From contig CANEXF010000016.1 in the NCBI GenBank assembly GCA_947443645.1, forward strand, positions 1 to 58,903: DNA of 58,903 bases, given 5' to 3'. Position 1 is the stretch's first letter. Each line of letters opens with the position of its first letter. Positions 53,049-58,903 of the stretch are shown here, piece by piece. The position numbers and the translations under genes are program-made. Source of the DNA: Comamonadaceae bacterium (GTDB lineage Bacteria > Pseudomonadota > Gammaproteobacteria > Burkholderiales > Burkholderiaceae_C). The notes under the pieces were generated by a model. It saw only the letters and a program-made list of their open reading frames with translations, was not told where the DNA came from and did no database searches.

Positions 53049-54269
53049 TTACTTTGCGGCTGAGCCATTGGCAGCTTTGACTGGGGCGGGAGCCAGCGCT
53101 GGCGCAGAAGCCGCAAGTTTCACGGCTGCTGCGTCATTTGCTCCTGAATTAATAGCTGTCTGCGCCCGTCCAGCAGACGCTGGATACGATTTTTCCTCAT
53201 AAATCGTGACCTTCTGACCAGGCGAAAGCACATGCACGCCAGCACTCACCACCAGCATCCCTGGCTGCAGGCCCGCAGCGATCACGGCCTCGTTGCCGTC
53301 GGCTGTGGCGATCTGCACTACCTGAGACTTGACCGTCATGCTGGCCTTGTCCAGCAGCCAGACGGCGCTGGCTTGCCCGTCCTGGCGCAAGGCGCTGGTC
53401 GGCAGCTTGATGACGGGCCGGCCTTCGGTGCCGGCACCACCCAAGCCCTGAGGCACGACGTAGACTGTCGCGCCCAGCGGCGGCGACAGGTCTTTCGCGT
53501 CCAGCGAGACCTTGATCTGGAAGGTGCGCGTCACGGGATCGGCGCTTGCCGCCACTTCGCGAACCCTGGCCACCAGCTGGGTTTCCTGAACCCAGCCGCG
53601 CACCAGAACCGGTAAGCCAGGGCGGAATGTCGCCACCTTGTCTTCAGGAACCGAGAAAACAACATCACGCACGCCATCAGCGGCAATGCGCACGACAGGC
53701 GTTCCCGCCGCGACCACCTGACCGGGCTCTGCCTCTATCGCCGTCACCACGCCAGCCACGTCGGCGACCAGTGAGGTGTAGGCGGTCTGGTTGCCCTGCA
53801 CCGACAGTTGCGATTGCGCCTGTTCGAATTGGGCCTGAGCGGCTTTCAGCGTGGTGTCACGGCGCTCCAGCTCGGCGCTGCTGATAAAGTTTTGGTCTCT
53901 GAGCTCTTTGTAGCGCCTGAAATCGGCTGCAGCGAGGTCGCGGTTGGTGGCAGCCGCCTGCAGCTGTGATCTGGCAGCGTCTGCCGCCAGCTTGTAGTCT
54001 TGCGGGTCGAGTTGCGCAAGAAGCTGCCCGGCCTGAACCCGTTGCCCCAGTTCGACCTGCCGCTTGAGGATTTTTCCACCCACCCGAAATCCCAGTCTGG
54101 ATTCGACGCGCGCCCTGACCTCGCCGGCATATTCATAGGAGCTGGTAAACATACTGCTTGCGACTGTCAGCACCTTGACGGCACGAATCGGCTCTTGCGG
54201 TGGGGCTGCGGGCGAACAGGCGGCCAGTAAAAGAGCGACGCAGGCGAGCGCAAGACTTGTTTTTTTCAT
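53049..54269 (-). CDS. RND efflux periplasmic adaptor lipoprotein
   Basis: A 406-residue membrane-fusion protein with lipobox LLAAC near residue 18. 'EYAGEVRARVESRLGFRVGGKI', cited as RARVESRLGFRVGGKI, the alpha-hairpin and 'LVADVAGVVTAIEAEPGQVV' lipoyl region follow. The last about 45 residues form an Ala/Pro/Lys-rich tail, part of which (QTAINSGAND) is encoded by a copy of the short dispersed element. First gene of a two-gene operon with the permease, preceded by a palindromic operator. Confidence 0.92.
   Translation of the reverse strand: MKKTSLALACVALLLAACSPAAPPQEPIRAVKVLTVASSMFTSSYEYAGEVRARVESRLGFRVGGKILKRQVELGQRVQAGQLLAQLDPQDYKLAADAARSQLQAAATNRDLAAADFRRYKELRDQNFISSAELERRDTTLKAAQAQFEQAQSQLSVQGNQTAYTSLVADVAGVVTAIEAEPGQVVAAGTPVVRIAADGVRDVVFSVPEDKVATFRPGLPVLVRGWVQETQLVARVREVAASADPVTRTFQIKVSLDAKDLSPPLGATVYVVPQGLGGAGTEGRPVIKLPTSALRQDGQASAVWLLDKASMTVKSQVVQIATADGNEAVIAAGLQPGMLVVSAGVHVLSPGQKVTIYEEKSYPASAGRAQTAINSGANDAAAVKLAASAPALAPAPVKAANGSAAK
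53136..53195 (+). repeat. Short dispersed element, copy E, inside the adaptor gene
   Basis: TTTGCTCCTGAATTAATAGC then TGTCTGCGCCCGTCCAGCAG and a GATTTTT end on the plus strand, antisense to the gene. It shares AATTAATAGC and TGCGCCCGTC with copy D in murI. It falls in the low-constraint C-terminal tail of the adaptor. Confidence 0.6.
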
Positions 54270-54299
54270 GATTTGGATTCGGATAAATTCTGATTACTG

Positions 54300-54313
54300 A
54301 CTAACCGGTTAGT
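54300..54313. promoter_or_regulatory. Perfect palindromic operator, TetR/AcrR type
   Basis: ACTAACCGGTTAGT is a perfect 14-bp palindrome 31 bases upstream of the adaptor start and 45 bases upstream of hpnC. Palindromes of this kind are typical binding sites of TetR-family repressors of RND operons. No TetR gene is in the window. Confidence 0.6.
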
Positions 54314-54357
54314 AATTTAGGGTAAACCTGCAGACTTGTCAAGCGACAATCCCGGCT

Positions 54358-55233
54358 ATGAATCAAGCCAGCCCGTCTGGTTCTGGCTCGGGCGCGGGCG
54401 TGAACCGCGGCGCCCAGGACCTGAGCCACTATGAGAACTTTCCGGTCGCTTCCGTGCTTTGCCCGCCCGCCCTGCGTCCGGCCATCACCGCAATCTACGC
54501 TTTTGCGCGCACGGCCGATGACCTTGCCGATGAAGGCGATGCCGCGCCGGCAATCCGCCTGGCCGAGCTCGCTGCCTACCGTTCCGACCTCATGGCCTGC
54601 ACCAGGGGCGAGCCCACCTCGATGCGCTGGCAACCGATTTTTGAACGCCTGGCCAAAGTCATCAAGGACTATGCCCTGCCAGTTGAACTGCTGGCTAAGC
54701 TGCTCAGCGCCTTTGAGCAAGACATCGTCAAAACACGTTACGCCAGCCAGGCCGAATTGCTGGACTACTGCAGCCGTTCCGCCAACCCGGTTGGCCGCCT
54801 GCTGCTGCACCTGTACCGCGTTGAAGAGGCGGCGGCCCTGCAGCAAAGCGACTGCATCTGCACGGCGCTGCAACTCATCAACTTCTGGCAGGACCTGAGC
54901 ATAGACATTCCACGCGGACGGATTTACCTGCCCGCAGACAGTTGGGCCAGCCATGGTGTCGACGAGGCGCAACTGCTCGCACTGCAGCGCAACCCGGCCA
55001 CGACCGCAGTGATTGCGGCCAACCTGGCTTGGGCCCAGGCCCTGATGCGCCAAGGAGCGCCGCTGGCGAAAACCGTTGCTGGCCGGGCTGGCTGGGAGCT
55101 GCGGCTGGTGGTCCAAGGTGGTCTGCGCATTGCCGAAAAAATCGAGCAGCTTGGGTTTGCAACGTTGCAGCAACGGCCCAAGATCAATGCTTGGGATGCC
55201 GCAGTCATGGCCTGGCGCGCGCTCTGGATGTGA
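54358..55233 (+). CDS. hpnC: Squalene biosynthesis protein HpnC (hydroxysqualene synthase)
   Basis: A 291-residue trans-isoprenyl diphosphate synthase-like enzyme. 'HYENFPVASVLCPPALRPAI' at the N-terminus is typical of HpnC; the first Asp-rich motif is ARTADDLADEGD, and the second region is 'INFWQDLSIDIPRGRIYLP'. In the HpnCDE pathway HpnC converts presqualene diphosphate to hydroxysqualene. It leads the hpnCDE cluster and is separated from hpnD by a dispersed repeat. Confidence 0.93.
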   Translation: MNQASPSGSGSGAGVNRGAQDLSHYENFPVASVLCPPALRPAITAIYAFARTADDLADEGDAAPAIRLAELAAYRSDLMACTRGEPTSMRWQPIFERLAKVIKDYALPVELLAKLLSAFEQDIVKTRYASQAELLDYCSRSANPVGRLLLHLYRVEEAAALQQSDCICTALQLINFWQDLSIDIPRGRIYLPADSWASHGVDEAQLLALQRNPATTAVIAANLAWAQALMRQGAPLAKTVAGRAGWELRLVVQGGLRIAEKIEQLGFATLQQRPKINAWDAAVMAWRALWM

Positions 55234-55337
55234 AGGCCGCCAAGCCGGGAACGAAACGAGGCATTCGCAAGCAGGCGCCCTCTCCGTGGAGCATCCTTCG
55301 ACAAGCACAGGACGATCAGATGTGTGCGGTATGTCTT

Positions 55338-55440
55338 CTTCAAGCAGGGGCCGCGGGACCGGCTCCGCCGGCCCGCAGGCGCAGCGGCCCCCTCGGGGGG
55401 CAGCGAGTTACGCGAAGCGAACGAGCGTGGGGGCGACATT
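55338..55440 (+). repeat. GC-rich dispersed repeat, copy R2
   Basis: Closely similar to R1 at 30025-30127: TTCAAGCAGGGGCCGCGGGA, GCAGGCGCAGCGGCC, CTCGGGGGGCAGCGAG, ending GCGTGGGGGCGAC. It lies in the hpnC-hpnD gap, ending 21 bases before the hpnD start. Confidence 0.8.
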
Positions 55441-55461
55441 CCTCATGCAACAATTGCAACT

Positions 55462-56304
55462 ATGACCCCCGAGCAGTATGTCCAGCAAAAAGCCGCCGCA
55501 TCCGGCAGCAGTTTTTATTACGCGTTTTTGTTCCTGCCACGGCAGCGACGCGCAGCCATTACGGCGTTTTACGCCTTTTGCCGCGAAATTGACGACGTGG
55601 TCGATGAAGTCGCCGATGCCGGTGTAGCCAGAACCAAGCTCGCCTGGTGGCAGACCGAAGTCGCGCAGGCGTTTGCCGGAAAACCCAGTCATCCGGTGAT
55701 GAAAGCCTTGATGCCGCTGGCGGGCGACTACCAGATCGAGGCGAGGCATTTGCTGGCCGTGATTGAAGGCTGCCAGATGGACCTGGAGCAAAACCGCTAC
55801 CTCGACTTTCCCGGCCTGCAGCGCTACTGCCATCTGGTGGCGGGCATCGTCGGCGAAGTGGCTGCGCGCATTTTTGGCCAGACCCAGGACAACACCACGG
55901 CCTACGCACACAAGTTGGGCCTGGCTTTTCAGCTCACCAACATCATTCGCGATGTCGGCGAAGACGCCATGCGCGGCCGCATCTATCTGCCGGTCAATGA
56001 ATTGCAGCAGTTTGACGTCAAGGCGCATGAAATCCTCAAACGCCAGTACTCCGAGCGTTTCACCGCCCTGATGCAATTTCAAACCCAACGCGCACTGGCG
56101 CTTTACGACGAAGCCATCGCCCTGCTGCCGGCCGCAGACCGGCGCGCGCAAAAGCCTGGCCTCATGATGGCCAGCATTTACCGCAGCTTGCTGGCGGAGA
56201 TCGCGCTTGATAACTACCAGGTGCTGCACCAGCGCGTGAGCCTGACGCCGCTGCGCAAGTTCTGGCTGGCCTGGAAGACCCAAGCGCTGGGCACCATTCA
56301 GTGA
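55462..56304 (+). CDS. hpnD: Presqualene diphosphate synthase HpnD
   Basis: A 280-residue enzyme that joins two farnesyl diphosphates into presqualene diphosphate. Motifs: 'SGSSFYYAFLFLPRQRRAAI', first Asp-rich motif FCREIDDVVDEVAD, and second 'LTNIIRDVGEDAMRGRIYLP'. The start at 55462 (MTPEQYVQQK) is the family N-terminus; the frame open upstream only reads through repeat R2. Confidence 0.95.
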   Translation: MTPEQYVQQKAAASGSSFYYAFLFLPRQRRAAITAFYAFCREIDDVVDEVADAGVARTKLAWWQTEVAQAFAGKPSHPVMKALMPLAGDYQIEARHLLAVIEGCQMDLEQNRYLDFPGLQRYCHLVAGIVGEVAARIFGQTQDNTTAYAHKLGLAFQLTNIIRDVGEDAMRGRIYLPVNELQQFDVKAHEILKRQYSERFTALMQFQTQRALALYDEAIALLPAADRRAQKPGLMMASIYRSLLAEIALDNYQVLHQRVSLTPLRKFWLAWKTQALGTIQ

Positions 56305-56400
56305 GCCCCCACACTCCCCACTTCGTGTGGTTCGCTGCCCCCCGAGGGGGCGCTGCGCCTGCGGCCTGGCGAAGCCAGTTCCGCGGCCCCGGCTTGCCAA
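56303..56400 (-). repeat. GC-rich dispersed repeat, copy R3 (inverted)
   Basis: Reverse-complement copy of R1 and R2: on the minus strand GGCCGCGGAACTGGCTTCGC, GCAGGCGCAGCG, CTCGGGGGGCAGCGAA, ending GTGTGGGGGCTC. It begins at the hpnD stop codon and fills the hpnD-hpnE gap. Confidence 0.8.
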
Positions 56401-56458
56401 AAACTCTCTTCGACCAATGCCTGCTGATGGCGGTTACTGCGGTTCCGTTGTCTCCGCC

Positions 56459-57760
56459 GTGAGAGTCGCCATTGTTGGTGCGGGTTGGGCCGCTTGCGCG
56501 GCGGCGGTGCAAGCCACGCGAAGCGGCTGCGAGGTCACGCTGTTTGAGGCTTCGCGCACGGCAGGCGGGCGCGCGCGACGCGTCGATGTCACGCTGAACG
56601 GTCAGCCACTGGCGCTGGACAACGGCCAGCACATCCTGATTGGTGCCTACAGCGAAACCCTCAAGCTCACGGCTGAACTGGGCGTGGACACGTCCACAAG
56701 CCTGTTGCGCATGCCCCTGACATTACAGTTCCCGGACGGTGATGGTCTCAGATTCCCTAACTGGCCGTCACCACTGGATGCGCTTTGGGCGATCTTGAGC
56801 GCGCGCGGCTGGCATTGGCGCGACAAACTCGCCATGCTCAAGGCTAGCCTCCAATGGCAACGCAGCCAGTTTCAGTGCCCGCCGCAGCAATCGGTCGCAC
56901 AGCTGTGTTCGTCGCTCTCGGAGCGCGTGATGGCGACGCTGATTGAACCGCTGTGTGTATCGGCGCTCAACACGCCGGCCGAGCGCGCCAGCGGCCAGGT
57001 GTTTTTGCGCGTGATGCAGGACGCGCTGTTTTCAGCGCATGGCGCATCAAACCTGTTGCTGCCCCGGGTTGACCTCGGCGCCTTGCTGCCAGACGCGGCC
57101 CTGGCCTGGCTGCAAGGCCAGGGCGGCGAAGTCCGGCTGGGCACGCGCGTGCAGGCCATCGGCCGCACGGCCAACGGCTGGACGTTGCGCGGCGATGCCG
57201 AATCTGAACTGGGCGAGTTCGAGCATGTGATTCTGGCTTGCCCGCCTGGCGAGGCCGCGCGCCTGGTTCAGGCCTGCGCGCTGCCCTGCGGCGCCTGGCT
57301 GGACGAGGCACGCGGGCTGCAGCATGAAGCCATAGCCACCATTTACATGACAGTGGCGGCGACATCGCCGCCCTTGCGGCTGAGTCAGCCCATGCTGGCC
57401 TTGCGCGCGAGCAGCGAGCAGCCGGCTCAGTTTGTATTTGACCGCGCGCAGCTCGGCGGCCCGTCCGGTCTGCTGGCCTTTGTGGTGAGCGCCAGCAGCG
57501 GCGACAGCGCAAGCCTGGGCCGACAGGTCATGGCGCAGGCTGCCCAGCAGTTGGGCCGGCATGACTTGCTGCACCTGCAAACCATTGTTGAAAAGCGTGC
57601 CACCTTCGCCTGCTCACCCGGCCTCAAGCGGCCCGGCATGCGCATAGCAGCAGGCCTGCTGGCCTGCGGTGACTATATTGAGGGCCCCTATCCGGCAACC
57701 CTGGAAGGCGCGGTGCGCTCGGGCCTGGAGGCCGCAAGGCAACTGACCCTAAGCCAGTAG
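56459..57760 (+). CDS. hpnE: Hydroxysqualene dehydroxylase HpnE
   Basis: A 433-residue FAD-dependent amine-oxidase-fold enzyme that reduces hydroxysqualene to squalene. The dinucleotide-binding motif VAIVGAGWAACAAAVQATRS is at the N-terminus, followed by 'GGRARRVDVTLNGQ', 'DNGQHILIGAYSETLKL' and the C-terminal 'CGDYIEGPYPATLEGAVRSG'. The start is probably GTG at 56459; ATG at 56417 adds 14 residues. Neither has a good ribosome site, so coupling or leaderless-like initiation near R3 is possible. No squalene-hopene cyclase is in the window. Confidence 0.92.
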   Translation: MRVAIVGAGWAACAAAVQATRSGCEVTLFEASRTAGGRARRVDVTLNGQPLALDNGQHILIGAYSETLKLTAELGVDTSTSLLRMPLTLQFPDGDGLRFPNWPSPLDALWAILSARGWHWRDKLAMLKASLQWQRSQFQCPPQQSVAQLCSSLSERVMATLIEPLCVSALNTPAERASGQVFLRVMQDALFSAHGASNLLLPRVDLGALLPDAALAWLQGQGGEVRLGTRVQAIGRTANGWTLRGDAESELGEFEHVILACPPGEAARLVQACALPCGAWLDEARGLQHEAIATIYMTVAATSPPLRLSQPMLALRASSEQPAQFVFDRAQLGGPSGLLAFVVSASSGDSASLGRQVMAQAAQQLGRHDLLHLQTIVEKRATFACSPGLKRPGMRIAAGLLACGDYIEGPYPATLEGAVRSGLEAARQLTLSQ

Positions 57761-57771
57761 CCGCTGTGACT

Positions 57772-58485
57772 TCAAACGCCGATAGCGTCTTCTGCGCTGA
57801 GCAGATCACACAGTTCGGTCAAGCTGCCAACCGTGATGTGCGGCGTCTCGGCATGCTCCCACGGATGGTCCGCACGATTTAGCCAGACTGTCTGCATACC
57901 GGCATTGCGCGCGCCAAGAACGTCAAGCCGGGCATCGTCACCAATGTGCAGCACCTCGTGCGGCGCAGCATCGGCAGCGCCCGCAGCCGCATGAAAAATG
58001 CGCGGATCGGGCTTGCCGACACCGAATTGCTGGGCGCTGATGCTGGCCCGGAAGTAGGGCTTCAGGCCAATCCGCTCGATGTCTGCATTGCCATTGGACA
58101 AGGCCACCACAGGAAAACGCGCCGACAAAAACTGCAACGCCAGCAAGGCGTCCTCGTACAAGGTCACGCGGTTGCGCTCGTCAAAAAACACATCGAAGGC
58201 CGACTCGGCCAGCAAGGGGTCTTCCTGTGAGCGGTACAAGGCCAGCCGTATCGCCTCGCGGCGGACGGCGCTCATGTCATGCTTGAGCTCGGGACGCGCG
58301 CGCGTCACATGCTCTCTTACCTCGTGGCGTGCAGCGGGATTTGCGAACAGCGCGGCCGTCATGGGCGCATGCTGGCAGAGCCAGCTGTCCAGCGCTTTTT
58401 CGGCTCTTTCAATGGCGGGCCACACGGGCCAGAGCGTGTCGTCAAGGTCGAGGCTGATGGCCTTGATTTTTTTCAGGTCAAGCAT
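57772..58485 (-). CDS. HAD-superfamily hydrolase (YrfG/PhoE-type phosphatase)
   Basis: A 237-residue HAD hydrolase. Motif I is SLDLDDTLWPVWP (nucleophile Asp at about residue 13), motif II 'VVALSNGNAD', motif III the Lys in FGVGKPDPRIF, and motif IV 'IGDDARLDVLGARNAG'. A helical C1 cap lies between motifs I and II. It probably dephosphorylates a small metabolite; the substrate is unknown. Convergent with hpnE (11-base gap) and divergent from hemH (34 bases between starts). Confidence 0.88.
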   Translation of the reverse strand: MLDLKKIKAISLDLDDTLWPVWPAIERAEKALDSWLCQHAPMTAALFANPAARHEVREHVTRARPELKHDMSAVRREAIRLALYRSQEDPLLAESAFDVFFDERNRVTLYEDALLALQFLSARFPVVALSNGNADIERIGLKPYFRASISAQQFGVGKPDPRIFHAAAGAADAAPHEVLHIGDDARLDVLGARNAGMQTVWLNRADHPWEHAETPHITVGSLTELCDLLSAEDAIGV

Positions 58486-58519
58486 ATTGGGCAAACGATT
58501 AGGTAAGCGAGAATAACCC

Positions 58520-58903
58520 ATGTCCTTTTCCACCGAACCCGCCTTCGAGCACGGGCAAGCGCCCAAAGCAACTTCCAGCACCGCGGTGCTGCTCTGCAAC
58601 CTCGGCACACCTGATGCGCCAACCGCACCGGCATTGCGTCGCTACCTCGCTGAATTTTTGAGTGACCAGCGTGTCGTGGAAATTCCAAGACCGATCTGGT
58701 GGCTAATACTGCACGGCATCATCTTGCGCTTCAGGCCCAAAAAATCGGCGGCCAAATACGCGAGCATCTGGACACCGGAAGGCTCACCGCTCAAGGTCTG
58801 GACACAAAAGCAGGCCACCATGCTGGGCGGCTATCTGGGCGTGCGCGGCCACAACGTCGAAGTGCGTTACGCGATGCGCTACGGCAACCCCTCGATTGCC
58901 TCC
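58520..58903 (+). CDS. hemH: Ferrochelatase, N-terminal part (cut by window end)
   Basis: The first 128 codons of ferrochelatase, which inserts iron into protoporphyrin IX to make heme. '[20 protein letters not shown]', '[20 protein letters not shown]' and '[12 protein letters not shown]' match the family. The window ends before the catalytic histidine region. The start at 58520 (MSFSTEPAF) is preceded by an A-rich stretch with weak ribosome site. Confidence 0.93.
   Translation, partial: MSFSTEPAFEHGQAPKATSSTAVLLCNLGTPDAPTAPALRRYLAEFLSDQRVVEIPRPIWWLILHGIILRFRPKKSAAKYASIWTPEGSPLKVWTQKQATMLGGYLGVRGHNVEVRYAMRYGNPSIAS

Noticed and set aside
55324..55461. N-terminal extension of hpnD through repeat R2.
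   Set aside because: The translated repeat is Gly/Pro/Arg-rich and not part of the family; ATG at 55462 matches HpnD.
1..58903. CRISPR arrays, insertion sequences, integrases and rRNA.
   Set aside because: No regularly spaced repeats, transposase or integrase proteins or rRNA sequence were seen; the repeats present are isolated dispersed elements.

Overview
The window reads as GC-rich chromosomal DNA from a betaproteobacterium of the order Burkholderiales, most likely the family Comamonadaceae (Polaromonas/Rhodoferax/Acidovorax-like). The basis is protein flavour, three orphan periplasmic 'Bug' solute receptors, the tig-clpP-clpX-lon order, an hpnCDE squalene module and several families of short dispersed repeats that I associate with that family. 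The genus is inference. No rRNA, CRISPR array, insertion sequence, phage or plasmid gene was seen. Five tRNAs are present, all on the minus strand.

Layout. 1-8.5 kb: housekeeping and small-metabolism genes (dienelactone hydrolase, DUF3820, an AT-rich Bug receptor, SUI1/YciH, an FHA protein, a DEDD exonuclease, GST, a PLP aminotransferase divergent from nth, a second Bug receptor). 8.5-13.7 kb: a glyoxylate/2-hydroxyacid module in which a serine/alanine-glyoxylate aminotransferase diverges from a GntR regulator, overlapped by a large FAD/Fe-S oxidoreductase; two identical 18-bp putative operators lie between. 13.7-17.4 kb: PfkB-family kinase, lgt and ilvD. 17.4-19.4 kb: a lower-GC two-gene accessory cassette of unknown function, one gene of which carries an in-frame stop. 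19.8-24 kb: acs, a UPF0114 membrane protein and fumC. 24.1-28.3 kb: a catabolic-looking cluster (LuxR-type regulator, DUF3237, Bug receptor, FAD monooxygenase). 28.4-33.7 kb: class I fumarase, murI, a large PhoA-type phosphatase and a secreted protein of unknown function. 34-40 kb: a complete tripartite RND efflux operon. 40-43.5 kb: conserved proteins of unknown function, tRNA-Leu, a candidate small RNA, TPR and Sel1 proteins, and a tRNA Gly-Cys-Gly block. 43.5-49.6 kb: lon, clpX, clpP and tig, the cytosolic protein quality-control set. 49.6-54.3 kb: tRNA-Leu and a second RND pump pair with a perfect palindromic operator. 54.4-57.8 kb: hpnC, hpnD and hpnE (squalene from farnesyl diphosphate). 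The end holds a HAD phosphatase and the start of hemH.

The most unusual material is non-coding in origin. A compound GC-rich palindrome sits in frame inside the FAD/Fe-S oxidoreductase between its two 4Fe-4S motifs. A short dispersed element occurs between genes and also inside murI, an RND adaptor gene and perhaps the oxidoreductase. A repeat of about 100 bp occurs three times, splitting hpnCDE and supplying the probable GTG start of murI. These suggest repeat elements that feed peptide segments and start codons into host genes. The best candidates for an undescribed system are the two-gene cassette at 17.5-19.3 kb, the LuxR/DUF3237/Bug/monooxygenase cluster, and a candidate small RNA next to tRNA-Leu. 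All assignments come from reading the sequence without database searches.
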